A stretch of DNA of 64,000 nt, taken from NCBI GenBank assembly GCA_011009095.1, contig VTPC01090604.1, positions 18,244 through 82,243 of the forward strand, in the 5' to 3' direction. The stretch's first letter is position 1; each line of letters starts with the position of its first letter. The translations under genes and the position numbers were made by a program. Below, in pieces: positions 1 through 11,000 of the stretch. The DNA comes from Ignelater luminosus. Lineage: Eukaryota; Arthropoda; Insecta; Coleoptera; Elateridae. The notes beneath the pieces were generated by a model. That model ran no database searches. It was not told the origin of the DNA and saw only the letters and a program-made list of their open reading frames with translations.

Positions 1-266
1 ATTTATCATCTTCTTTAGAAGCTTGCGAGACATAGTTTTTCTGTTGTAACCCATTCTTTAAGGAAATTTCTTGATAAATGCGTTCAAGATCAGCCATGCA
101 GTTCACCTTTCCTTGAATTAGAAACTCCCTCAACAACTCCAAAAATTCAATATCCGTTGCTGCCTTTTCAATATTCCGCTCTAAACCGTTTGCATCTTTC
201 TTCCTTAAAATATTGGTACCATTTTTGGTACAGCATGTATTATGATAGCAGATATCGTGAGCAAGT
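1..266 (-). pseudogene. TE-type ORF fragment, distal part (edge of window)
   Basis: Read on the minus strand, an open frame runs from the MITE border to the window edge. It begins with a Cys/His-rich segment (AHDICYHNTCC) and continues as a charged helical stretch (FLELLREFLIQGK, ADLERIYQEI). A 'YH..CY' segment followed by 'L..L...' helices is the N-terminal style of a large uncharacterised transposon-borne protein family seen in many arthropods and cnidarians; that match is from memory. The piece looks like the continuation of the coding fragment at 1011-1421, from which the MITE at 267-1010 separates it. The rest of the protein would lie outside the window. Confidence 0.45.
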
Positions 267-1010
267 GTATACTCTGTTTTCGTTGTTTCCGGGTCGTAAC
301 AGGCCATGCTTTCATTTTGTTAGGTTAGAAGTGTTGTTTCATTTTTTTTTGAAAATTGCCGTACCTGCGTCTGTATTTGGCGCCGTAGCACAATTAAAAA
401 TTTTGTATTGTTAAGGTTATAATTTATTAAAAATAATAAAACGTTTAACATAAAAGTAACTTTATTTTGCACCAGTACACGGAACGACATAAAACCTAAT
501 TGTACATTATAACCATAACCTCACATAAAAAATTAACCACGCCCTTGGCGTCCTCCTGTATCCGCCAATAGAATGACCACCAGGTAAAACAAAAACACCA
601 AGACTAGCGGCAAAATTCAAACTCGTATGAATTAATCTAACAGCATAATAGGGATCGGTTTTGCTTTGTTAAAAGGAGATCAAGTTTTTTTTTTATATTT
701 TGCATCTATTAACGCCAATTAAGAAGAATGTTAAAGGTTATAAATAAAAACATAAATTTTTAATTTATAACTAGTTATATTATAAATAAGAATTTTCGTG
801 AAACAATCTTCTAGCGGAATCGATTTACAGATTTACGAAAAAAGGCAACAGCGTGAGGTCAAACTGTCATAAAATCATAACCTTAAAGCACATTAATCGT
901 CAATAAGAATTTACAAGCCGAGTTAATAGATAAACAGCCCGGTTTACAATACTCAAACTGCTCTTTTTCCACAGCCACCTACGACCCAGAAACATCGTGA
1001 ACGGATGATA
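267..1010. mobile_element. MITE family 1, copy A (long form)
   Basis: The left end reads GTATACTCTGTTTTCG and continues into gggtcgtaacaggcc; the right end reads cgacccagaaacatcgtga, its inverted counterpart. The interior shares 'gcgtgaggtcaaactgtcat' and 'aaaatcataaccttaaag' with copies at 7222, 31930 and 32942. No coding capacity is seen. It sits inside the minus-strand ORF fragments on either side. Confidence 0.7.
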
Positions 1011-1421
1011 TCTATCTAATGGCTGTTGACAATCACTTAACTTGATTTGTAAAACTTTATTGTTACTCATGGAAGCTGCAGTCAGTAAATTAGAACCTGC
1101 TAAATCAGTCTGAATGGCTGAAAACGAGTTGCTTCAGGATCACAAAATATACTCGTACATTTATATTTGGCACATTTTGTTGATTTAGACCTAGTGAACA
1201 TTGCAGGTCCTGCATGTGATTCTTCATCTCTATCATCAATGCTGCTACTGTTTTTAATTTGAGGATTAACAAGTTTTGCTTGGTATTTTTCTCGTAAACC
1301 TTCTAATAAAGATTTTTATTAGTGCAAATGGCTCAGCAAGATTTGCGATACCCGCTTCTGTTAGCTTATTAAGGTCATCTTCTGAAAGCTTTTGTAACCG
1401 CTTTGAAATTCTTACATAGTC
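1011..1421 (-). pseudogene. TE-type ORF fragment, proximal part
   Basis: The minus strand encodes coding-like sequence with frame changes: first YVRISKRLQKLSEDDLNKL, then a segment with FTRSKSTKCAKYKC and TSIFCDP (a possible zinc knuckle), then SNLLTAASMSNNKVLQIK ending in DRYH at the MITE border. At least two frameshifts separate these parts, so the gene is dead. DRYH joins sensibly to the AHDICYH segment beyond the MITE (1-266), which suggests one transposon ORF interrupted by a later MITE insertion. The family is the unnamed one described for 1-266. Confidence 0.4.
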
Positions 1422-1430
1422 CTAGAGTTA

Positions 1431-2114
1431 GATAGAAATCTTAGTAATTCTTGGGAGATTGAAGAGGTTGATTCTAATTTGTCATTAAAGAAAGATGAAG
1501 ACAAGTTATGTGAATAATATTTTGTTAAAACTTATTCACGAAACGGTGAGGGCCGGTTTGTGGTAAGAATTCTTTTAAAGATTCCACGTAATCAGTTAGG
1601 TGATTCAAAACAAACGGCAATGAAGAGATTTTTCAATTTAGAACGTGAATTAAATCAAAATATGCAATTAAAGAATGCTTATATTGAGTTTATGGAAGAA
1701 TACATTAATCTAGGGCACATGGAACTTTCTAAATTTGGAAATGGTATTGAGATAAGTTCAAAAATGAATTTATATTTTTTACCACATCTCGGTGTATTAC
1801 GTCCAGATAGCAGAACTACTAAGTTAAGAGTTGTTTTTGATGGGTCTGCTGTCACTGACTCAGGGTTATTTCTAAATGACATCCAGTTCAAAGGCCCAGC
1901 ATGTCAAAATTATATTACAGATCTGTAAGCTGTGAAAGTATGTAAGGATGTTTCTAAAATATTAAATGATGCAGGACTTCCGCTATGTAAGTGGTCTAGT
2001 AATAGTAATGATCTTTTAGCAAAACGAGATTCTGTTAATCATAAAACTGAATTACTATTTAACAATGATGAAACTATTGCGTGGTTGTGGTCTAATTTAT
2101 TGTTGTTGTGTTGA
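1431..2114 (+). pseudogene. BEL/Pao retrotransposon pol remnant
   Basis: The segment SWEIEEVDSNLS, then a stop at the CE*YF position, then a block with YFLPHLGVLRPDSRTTKL and RVVFDGSA matches the linker and start of reverse transcriptase of BEL/Pao LTR retrotransposons. After NDIQFKGPACQNY there is a stop, and the next frame jumps to ILNDAGLPLCKWSSN, a motif that lies well downstream in BEL/Pao pol. Most of the RT palm, including the catalytic YxDD region, is therefore deleted. No LTRs, gag, protease or integrase are visible. This is a dead internal fragment. Confidence 0.8.
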
Positions 2115-2493
2115 ACAATTGTTTATTGTTACTATGTTGTTGTTGATGTAAAGAAAATGGCGAATATTAAAATTACAAATTATATTCTTAATGGAAGGTT
2201 GTAGTTTTTTATTGAGCATAATAAGCCAATATTTACAGTTTATTACGTCGTCGTCATAAATATGATTTGCTGTTAAAATAAGTCAGTCCTACTTTCTCCG
2301 TCAAAACTGTCACCAAGTCTACAAAGTTGTGTAAAATAAAAAGTTTATAAAATTTTATTCCTGCGTTTCAATTATAAATAACAAAATTCACTTTAAAGTA
2401 TTTACAAATACCGCTTATAGATAAAGTTCTATCGCGATTTGGGAAGGTCGAGATAGTCTGCTTTAAATGTAAAGGGGAGCTACATTAGACCTT
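2115..2493. other. No gene seen
   Basis: AT-rich sequence following the BEL/Pao remnant. I see no coding frame, RNA gene or clear repeat. Confidence 0.5.
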
Positions 2494-2610
2494 ATACAGT
2501 GTGTCCACATTTCGATGCTCACTATTGGGATCTCGGAAATTGTAAGAGATACGAAGTCGGTTAAATTAGAAAAGATTTGGCTATTTTGGAGATCAGTTTA
2601 CTTATGCTTT
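2494..2610 (+). repeat. Inverted repeat arm, left
   Basis: The arm starts TATACAGTGTGTCC and includes 'gtaagagatacgaagtcggt'. About 110 bp align with the reverse complement of 4930-5046. These are either the two ends of one ~2.55-kb element or two copies of a short element in opposite orientation. The defensin-like gene lies between them. Confidence 0.6.
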
Positions 2611-3123
2611 TGTTCTTTCAAAAAAGTTCACGGCTTACTAGATATTTGCTAAGAACACTACACTACATACAGTGTCACTCACACCTATTCAATTTAAATT
2701 TTTCAAGTACGGAATCCTTACAATCAGTTTTGTAATAATTAGTTAAGGTATTGTTATAGTTCAACAATTATCTTTAGCAACAGATATAAAAAAACTATTA
2801 ATAGTATCAACATTGTTGAGATGATTAGATAATCCTTTGTTTTCACATTTATGTGTAATGCCTAAATTGTTTAATTCTTTTCTTTATAAATATTTGATAT
2901 CTTTGTTCTTCTTCTAATCTGAGATTCAATGTAAGCTTTTTTTTCAGTTCTCACTGATTTTTTAATAATTCCAATAGACTATCTGCATTGTCTCGTAACT
3001 TCATCATAATCTTAAGATTCTCAGTTAACCAGAGAGCTTTTTTCTTGTTATTCTTCTATTAATGAAGCGTATTTGTCAACAAGAGAGAAGAAGATTTGCG
3101 GGCTTTTTCCATGGTGGGGTGGT

Positions 3124-3200
3124 GGGGATATCTTTCCACGCAAGCACCTATGCTACTGGTTGTGAATATAAAAGCCGTTTTAATTTAATATCAACACAGT
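3124..3200 (+). promoter_or_regulatory. Core promoter of defensin-like gene
   Basis: TATAAAAG at 3167-3174 stands about 25-30 bp before a plausible start region (tcaacacagtcg, 3191-3202), giving a 5' UTR of about 55 nt. Upstream, GGGGATATCTTTCC (3124-3137) resembles an insect Rel/NF-kappaB site with one mismatch to GGGRAYYYYY. The TATA box is seen directly; the kappaB reading is tentative. Confidence 0.5.
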
Positions 3201-3249
3201 CGACTTACTGTATTAACAGAAAACTCGCAATCCTCATAAAACTATCAAA

Positions 3250-3491
3250 ATGAACACTAAAATTATTGTTTGTACTTTGCTAGTACTTTTTTGTCTTGTA
3301 GTGGTTAATGCAGTTCCTGCTATCTTAGACGGACTAATTAGAGAAGGTATATGTTTATTTCATTTCATTAATGTATTTTCATTATTTGTGTCTTTTATAT
3401 AGAATGCAATGACTTCTCTTGCGCCTGGTCTTGCAGAGAAGAAGGACACAATTCTGGCTGGTGTATTGATGGTAAATGCACTTGTGCCTAA
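3250..3491 (+). CDS. Defensin-like CS-alpha-beta secreted peptide
   Basis: There are two exons, 3250-3346 and 3403-3491, with a 56-nt intron (gtatatg...ttatatag). The product is 61 residues. Residues 1-20 form a hydrophobic signal peptide (TLLVLFCLVVVNA), followed by a short pro-like segment (VPAILDGLIRE). The mature part has six cysteines spaced C-x4-C-x3-C-x9-C-x4-C-x1-C, with Gly two residues before the fourth Cys (GWC) and a final CTC. This is the CS-alpha-beta pattern of invertebrate defensins and related toxins. The first loop is short, and the cysteine domain is acidic (about five Asp/Glu against two Arg/Lys), unlike typical cationic insect defensins. A poly(A) signal AATAAA follows at 3519-3524. 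The likely role is secreted host defence, but another CS-alpha-beta function is possible. No frame damage is seen. Confidence 0.75.
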
Positions 3492-3839
3492 CAAACCCTT
3501 CTTGTTTTATTACAAGCAAATAAATATCAACGATAGTATCACTTAGTTTGTAAAGAAAAATGAAATTTAATGCATGATTTGTTTTACTGCTCTTGTTTTG
3601 TAATTGTAAGTATAAATAAATAGTTTGTAATATCACAACTAAGCATGTGTAGAATGAGTTTTTTCTCATCTAAAGTTTTCCTTGTCCTTTCTCCTGTTTT
3701 GAGGCCATTCTCAATTAAATTGGAAAAACGACCAGAGTAATTTCGAAAATTCTTAAAAGCTATTTTCACTACTTTAAACTATTAGTTACTTTTTAGATAG
3801 AAAAGTAAAAAAAAAGGACAAACGAATTTCTGTATATTT

Positions 3840-4200
3840 CTGCAATACCCGCATCGTTTGAAAGTGCTTCCTCCATCGCGCCTCACAGTCCCATCTCTAA
3901 AGGACCAGCCGTTCCTGAAATGCAGGATATCTGCCAGAAAAAACAAAAGATGGTCTGTGGTGCCTAGATCTTACGGCAGGCGTTCCGTCACCACTCGCAT
4001 CCATTTAAGTCGGAAGTCGAAACTCGACCGCGCCAGCTTTTTCCAAAATATGGAAAATCTGTCAAAAAAAAATCTAAGGACGATCGGTTGCCGGCGTGCC
4101 GTTCGGATACGACGGTCCGTTCCGAAGATGCGACTAGTCCTTTTCGGAAAAGAAGCAAAACATGATCGCCTCCAGGCAACACACATAACAGCTATGACAC
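3840..4200 (-). repeat. Inverted outlying copies of ~120-bp minisatellite
   Basis: Read on the minus strand this holds about two diverged units of the array at 5480-6690, with matching phrases 'cttttgttttttctggcaga', 'ggaacggctggtcctt' and 'gagatgggact'. The open frames across it are by-products of the repeat. Confidence 0.65.
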
Positions 4201-4929
4201 TTATGTTTTCAAAAAAGGCAGCTCACATTACACTTCACAGTCTACTATACATTTGGAAATAAGCAAAACTAAAATCAAATAATTATGCAAGCATTGATTA
4301 GGCAGCACACATTACACTTCACGATCACCTTACTTTCTTAATATAATACGTACAGGGTAAGCTCTTAAAATCATAATAGTTTGGCATAACAATGTGGGCT
4401 ATTACAATGGCGGCAGCGTTAAACTATAAAATTTGTGATCTTCCTCACTTTCTTTGAAATTTTATATTTTTTCACAAAACAATTTCTAATGTTCAAAATC
4501 TAAAATTTTGCTTTTACAAATCACTTTTCCTGTTGTTCTCGATATTAAACGAAATGAAGCATCACAATGCCATTTTTTTGAGTCCATCAGGTACAATGTA
4601 TACAATAAACAAATATATACAATAAACAAATATAATAACCCTATCATGTTTACATCATTAGAATCGTGACAAGAAGAGCTATTCAAAACAATTTTCAATT
4701 GTTTTTCCGCCTATTTAAAAAAATGAGGTTGATGATGGTTACTCGAAACCGGAACGTTGTACAGGAATTTTGTTAGCGTATATTAATAGAGAACAAAAGT
4801 GGCAATGGAAAAGTGGTTTTAGTTTTCCGATATCTCTTCAAATAAAGGAAAGAAAAAATAAAACGAAAATCGAGAAATCTACTTTTTTTAAATATCTCTG
4901 AAACTATCCAAGATATCTAGATTTTGCAA
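4201..4929. other. No gene seen
   Basis: AT-rich spacer. A short duplicated phrase occurs (cacattacacttcac at about 4227 and 4309). No coding evidence. Confidence 0.4.
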
Positions 4930-5046
4930 ACGCCAATTAAAAGGTCCTATAAATAGCCAACTTTCATCCCATTTAACCGATGCTGTATCTCTTACCGTTT
5001 TCAAGATCCCCATGCTGTGCATCCTTATCTTGGACACACTGTATAC
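4930..5046 (-). repeat. Inverted repeat arm, right
   Basis: Reverse-complement partner of 2494-2610. On the minus strand it reads TATACAGTGTGTCC and then 'ggtaagagatac'. See the left arm. Confidence 0.6.
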
Positions 5047-5385
5047 AGTTATAGTGCTTTAGGAGCGGGCGGCGCAACTCGTATCGAAACTCGGGGGTCG
5101 ACGCTGAAAGTTTCAGGTCGATCGGCCGTTAAATAACGGAGCTGTCGCGTTTTTTGTGTTCGCTTTATGTGCTAATGTGCTTTTTACATTTGTTGAAAAA
5201 TTCGAAAATTTTAAATCCTTCGAGTGGAAGCGAGATGGCGATATACAAATCGCCGCGCGCGAGAGAAAGACGGGTACGGCTTTTTTCAATTCCCTGAGGA
5301 TTGGATATTAAGCGTGTCGCGTCTGCGTCGTCGAATACGTGATTGGGCGTCGAGTTCGGTTCGAGACTTTTATTTGTTTTCAACT

Positions 5386-5390
<5 letters not shown>

Positions 5391-5419
<29 letters not shown>
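5391..5419 (+). repeat. (GA)n microsatellite
   Basis: About 14 perfect GA units lie next to A/G-rich sequence. The overlapping open frames are low-complexity artefacts. Confidence 0.9.
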
Positions 5420-5423
<4 letters not shown>

Positions 5424-5479
5424 AAAGAGAAAGAAAGAATAAGAAAAAACAGAACGCGTTTTCGAATTCACATTTTTTC

Positions 5480-6690
5480 GTTTTATAATGACGGAATAAG
5501 AGAGGCCTGTTCGGACCGCCCGGAAGCCTTCGATCGTGTTCTGTTTTACGGGGAATATTTTCTGTCTCGGGAGCGGCTGGTGGTATCGAGATGGGACCTG
5601 AACCTTTAGGTGTGAAGGAAGAATGGCTTTTAAAATATGTACGCGGGACCGACCGTCTTTTGTTATTTCCAGAGATATTCCGTATCTCCGTAACGGCAGT
5701 ACGTGTCGAAATGGGACTTTGAACGTTAGGTGTGGTGCAGGAATGGCGTCCAAATGGTCCGGGCGCCGACGATCGATCGCCTTTTGTTTTTTCCAGAGAT
5801 ATCCTACATCTCAGGAACCGCCGGTCCTGTCGAGACGGAACTTTAGTCGTTAGGTGTGGCGGGGAAAAGTCTTTCCGAAGATCGGGACAAGAAGAATCGT
5901 CTTTTGTTTTTTCTACAAATATTCCGTATCCCCGAAACGGCCGGTCCTATCGAGATGGGACTTTGATTGTTAGGTGTGGTGGCTAAAGGTCTTTCCGAAG
6001 ATGTGGGCAAGAACGGTGGTTTTTTTATTTTTCCACAAATATTCCTATAAAGATTGGACTTTGGTAGGCGGTGTGGTCGTAGAAAACGCTTGCAGAATGT
6101 GCGTGCGGGACCGGCCGTGTTTTGTTTTTTTTTTGGCAAACATCCCGTATCTCCGGAACGACTGATCCTATAGAGATGAGTCTTTGGTTGGTAGGTGCGG
6201 CGGGAGAAAGGTTTGCACAAGATGTGTGCGGAACAGAGCGTATTTTGTTTTTTTTTTGGCAGAAATTTCGTACCTCGGGAACGGCTGATGCAATGCAGAT
6301 GGGATTATGGTAGGCGGGAGTGTAGGGAGGAACGGCTTGCATAAGTTGCGTGCGGGACCAACCACAATCTGTTTTTTTTTGTTTTGGCAGACATTCCATA
6401 TCTCCCGAACGGCTGGTCCTACAGAAATAGGAATTTGATAGGCAGGTGAGGTGGGAAATGGCTTGGAGATGGAGAAAGTGTGCGGGACCGACCGTCTTTT
6501 ATTTTTTGTTTTGCTAGACAATCCGTATCTCGGAATCGGTTAAACCTATAGAAATGGGACTTTGGAAGGCAGGTGTGGTTGGGAAGATGCTTGCCCAACA
6601 TGCATACGGGAGCACAAGCTGGGTGCGTAACCGAACGTAGTTTCTTCTTTCGTTTGGTAAAGGACCGTGCACGAAGCTTCTGCAAACAAC
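5480..6690 (+). repeat. Diverged ~120-bp tandem minisatellite, about 9-10 units
   Basis: Units of roughly 115-130 bp recur. Each has a GGGACCGACCG-like start, a T-rich tract (cttttgtttttt), a 'ccgtatctccggaacg' segment, 'cctatagagatgggactttg' and 'taggtgtggtgg'. Units differ by many substitutions and small indels, so the array is old. Open frames on both strands across it do not code for anything recognisable. Confidence 0.8.
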
Positions 6691-7221
6691 TTTGTCGGTC
6701 ACGCCCTTTGTTATGCCGGGAGACTTGAAGAGTCGGAGTGCCGCAGCAGAGGTCCGCCCGCGTCCACCTCTAGTATTCTGCTTAATTCTTGCTCTATGAA
6801 TTCTGTAACTGTATAAGTATTGAATCTATTAAGTTTTGGTTTTATATTATGGCATCTCATATTTTCAGTTCTTGTAATTTTTGAGCCTTGGTTTATGGTT
6901 TACAAAAAATCTTGTTATTCTTCAAAACTTTATTTATTTCTCTCATTAACTTTAATTTTGATTTTTTTTTCTTGCTTGAGAAAATATTGCAATTTTCATT
7001 CTATTCAGTAGTATACTGAAATAGTTATTTATATAACAAGAGTATAAAGTGAAGGTTTCTGAACGAGTAGGAAGTTTATGGTACGATAGGCAGCGTCAGT
7101 TTACAAGTTTGAGGTTATAAAAATTTAAATTACTTTTTTTTTCTATTTGGTAACATTGACTCCTGGATCAGAACTGACTACTAGCGCCACTGTGGTTTTA
7201 TATTTATATATATATATGTGT
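6691..7221. other. No gene seen
   Basis: AT-rich spacer between the minisatellite and a MITE, ending in a short (TA)n run. The 63-codon frame at 6820 has no recognisable features. Confidence 0.5.
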
Positions 7222-7550
7222 GTATACTCCGTTCACGATGTTTCTGGGTCGTAACAGGCCTTGCTTTCATTTTGTTAGGTTGGAAGTGTTTTCTTTTTCT
7301 TTTTGAAAATTGTCGTACCCGTGGCTGCATTTGGCGGTGTTACACGATCAAAAATTTTGCATAAACGTTTAGTACCGATTAGTTTTGTTTTGTTAAAAAG
7401 AAATCGAGTTTTCCTTGTATTTACAGAGTTACAAAAAAAACAACAGCGTGAGGTTAAACTGTCATAAAATCATAACCTTAAAGCATAATACTCAAACTGT
7501 CATCCTTCCACAGCCATATACGACCCATAAACATCGTGAACGCTGTATAC
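7222..7550 (+). mobile_element. MITE family 1, copy B (short, complete ends)
   Basis: The 5' end GTATACTCCGTTCACGATG and the 3' end CATCGTGAACGCTGTATAC form terminal inverted repeats of about 30 bp that continue into gtttctgggtcgta / tacgacccataaac. Flanking TA on both sides fits a TA target duplication (Tc1/mariner/pogo style). The element is about 330 bp, non-coding, and lies about 500 bp upstream of the NACHT-ankyrin gene. Confidence 0.8.
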
Positions 7551-8053
7551 CTAGGAGGAGCGTTTCTTTAGGATTCTACTCGCATCTGGTGAACTCTTGT
7601 ACATTAGAATTATTAAAACCTATTAAAACACTAATAAATTATTGAATTATTTTTACATCCCAAATATATTTAAATTATTCTTTAATGTTATTGCTTTTAA
7701 TTATTAGTTACCTGGTATTTACATTGGTGTTGTCGGTTTATGTTTATTAATGAAAGTATTTGGAGCCCGCGCCACAGTCGAATCTTACAATAGTTGCCAT
7801 TCCTGACCTTCTTCAATAAGAATATTAATTCTGTGTGATAAAAAAAAACACGAATTGTTACTATAGTAACGAGTATTAGCGAAAACTTGCGAGCGGTTTT
7901 TGACCAGTAGTATTTGGCTGCCGGCAAAATTTCTTTATTCAGAATTTAGATGTTTTGTGATTCAGATAACAAAAATTGTTCTATAAAAGACTAGTGACAC
8001 TATTTTTTTAAAGCATCATGTGATTATTTGTGTTTACAACGAAAAGTTTCACG
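7551..8053. other. Upstream region of the NACHT-ankyrin gene
   Basis: AT-rich, with no coding frame I would support. It should contain the promoter and 5' UTR of the downstream gene, but I see no clear TATA box or initiator. Confidence 0.4.
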
Positions 8054-11000
8054 ATGTCTAGCAAAAGTAAATTAGAATTCTTGGTAAAAGTGAGTTTTTC
8101 TATTTTTAGTAATACAAACATAAATAAATCGTTTTTTTTTGCCTTTGGTCGTTGCTTATTACAGAACTTTTCTATACGCCCAGGAACGGTAGATTACGGA
8201 AGAGATTACGAATTTAAAATAACATCCCTAATAAGTCTTCGCTGTGTAGAATTAAAAATCGTGCAAGATATGTGGTTAGCAGCAAACGTAGACGATTGTG
8301 GGGCTTTTGATGATATCGTGCTATTTATAGAAGTCGAAGGAAGAGAAAGTATCACGTATCTAATTCAATTGAAACATCAGATTGATGTTAAAAATATAGC
8401 AGTGGGAGAATTTAAATCAAAAAGAGATTTTGTACTGAGAAAATATCACGATACCATACGTGATATAAAAAACTCGCAAAATAATTCCGAGATGATGAAT
8501 CATGTAAAAGATAATTTAGATAAGACTGTCTTTATTATTTATACTAATAGAGGGACGAATGCCAACGATGTTTTGATTCAGATCGATAAAAATTCAGATA
8601 CTGATGTCAAATGGATGCTATCTCGATTAATCAATACAAATGGTAACATTTTTAAATTCAATTATAATAAACTAGGTATGACTATTGATAATGATATCAA
8701 ATATATAACGGAAGAGAATCTTTTCTTATTTACAAAACAATTGCACGTAAACGAAGTTGATGCAGAAATTGAAAAAGTTGTGGAAAAGATTATAAAACCA
8801 TTAAAATTACCAAAAAATATTTTAAGTGATGTAATTAAAAAATACACATTTGTTATTACCCAGTGGTCTAAAGGAGAACTAGGCGGTCACTATTTGCTTA
8901 CTAAGAATCTAATAAATAACGTGTTATTCGAATTATTTCTCGCGCCGTATATGAAGAAATTAGAACATGAAATCAATCAAAATACTCACCTACTAGATCT
9001 AGAAAACGAGACTATTTGGAGTGTAATCGTTCAAGACTATCCATTAATAGTCATCGAATGGGATGAAATGGTGACACGTTTCCTGAATGATTACATTAAT
9101 AAAGAGATCAAAATCTATTCTGAAGACGAAACAAATATGAATTTGTGGAAGCGTCACGTAAATGAAATCAAAAAGTCGATTTTACGAAACGTAGGAAGGG
9201 CTAAAAAGATTCGTCCGTTCGAGGCTTATGAATATTTATGGAAAAATGGTCACCTACCTCTAATCTTACAAGTTAATGTTAACGAGTTCGAAGACGTCTT
9301 ACAAATAATCAAGCGGCTCGAATGCAAGATAAAAGTGATAATTCTGTTAGAAAAATTGCCCTTGGTGAAAAATCCCATCTTTGTCAAAAGCTTGAAGGAT
9401 TTAAAACACGAACACAGGATGAAGATTTTAGAAAAAGAAGTCAATTTTCAAAGCAGGATATCCATTAAGTTGCTCGATATTTTACCTGAGAAGCTACAAG
9501 AGTTCGTGTCAATCAGAAATGTAATTTACATTTTATTGGGCAAATTCAATGTTGGAAACACTTACGAATCCTTACCCGAAATATTTATACAGAGAACTTT
9601 AAAGAAAGTCTGGATTACACCGACAGTCTTTAATGATATTACCGACGAGATCTTCGTGGTGGAATATTCTTCAGGTGCCGATTTGGAAGGTTTCCGGAAA
9701 AAATACAAGTTGAAGTTTGAAAATTTAAATTTATCTTTATGGCAGAATTCTACTTACTTAGATGACCATAGAATCTTCTCAACGAGTAAAATCGAAACGA
9801 TGGAATTCCAATGCGTGAATAAAACGGTACACTTTCTAGCTCTACACGGTAAGGATAATCTAGAATGGATCCAATCAATCGGTAATTTGAGCAACTTTAG
9901 CATGTACAGAAAAAAATCAGATTTTGATACCTCTAAGGTTAATCAAATTTTGACAAATTTCAATCACGACAAGCCATCATCAACGGTGGTAATCAGTGAC
10001 AATCCAGGTATGGGTAAATCTGTATTGCTTGACTACATAGCTTTGCACGCACCAACGAACGCGTGGATTATAAAAATCAATTTGTACGACTACGTTAGCT
10101 TTTATAAAACAGAAAATTTCGAAGATCTCTGTAGATCACCATGCCAGTATCTAACGCATTTTGCTTGTAAGATTCTAACGAAACAAAAACGTAATGATAT
10201 CCTAACCCAATCGATATTTGCCGATTATTTAGATTCTAAGAGGATTCTGCTACTTCTCGATGGTTTCGATGAAGTTCCTGTTAGGTTTCACGGCGCGGTT
10301 AAAAAAATGATCAAAGCAATCCACGAAGCGAAATATTGCATTTATGTAACTACCCGACCGCTTCTCAAACAACAATTAGAAGACATACTCGATACTTTAT
10401 CTATATCAATCAATCCGTTTAGTAGGAATGATAAAATCACCTACTTAACTGAACATTTTCATAAAACAATCGGTGTGTTAACGCCTGAAAATGAAAAACA
10501 AACAAAAATATTTGTCGATAAATTATTAGAATCTGCCAAACAAAATTTACAAAAACAAGATGAAGAGTTTACGGGCATTCCACTTCAAATAAAATTACTG
10601 GCGGAAGTATTCACGGACAGTTTTAAACAGTTTCTGCAAACAAATCATTTTATCAATGAGAACTTTGATTTATTGTATCTTTATCGAAAGTTTATAGAAC
10701 AAAAGACTGAAATAGTATGTGACCGTTATGGTAACAGTTTTGATGACGTCCAGCACAATTATAAAATATTAAGATCTATGTATGCATTGAAACTTGTCTT
10801 TGGAAAAACAGATCTGAAAGACCTCAACATCGATGAAAGACTCAAGATTATAGCAGAGATTCTTCCAAACACCTTCCAGCTTATGCAAAAAGACGGAATT
10901 GTTATAGTGGAAGATGAGGATAACGTTACGTTTGTACATAGAACTTTCGCGGAATACCTAACGGCAGAATGGCTATCTGAAAATATCAGCACGAAACATA

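Noticed and set aside
5224..6702. Several overlapping open frames of 60-127 codons
   Set aside because: They are by-products of the GA microsatellite and the ~120-bp tandem repeat; stops are sparse because of GC content.
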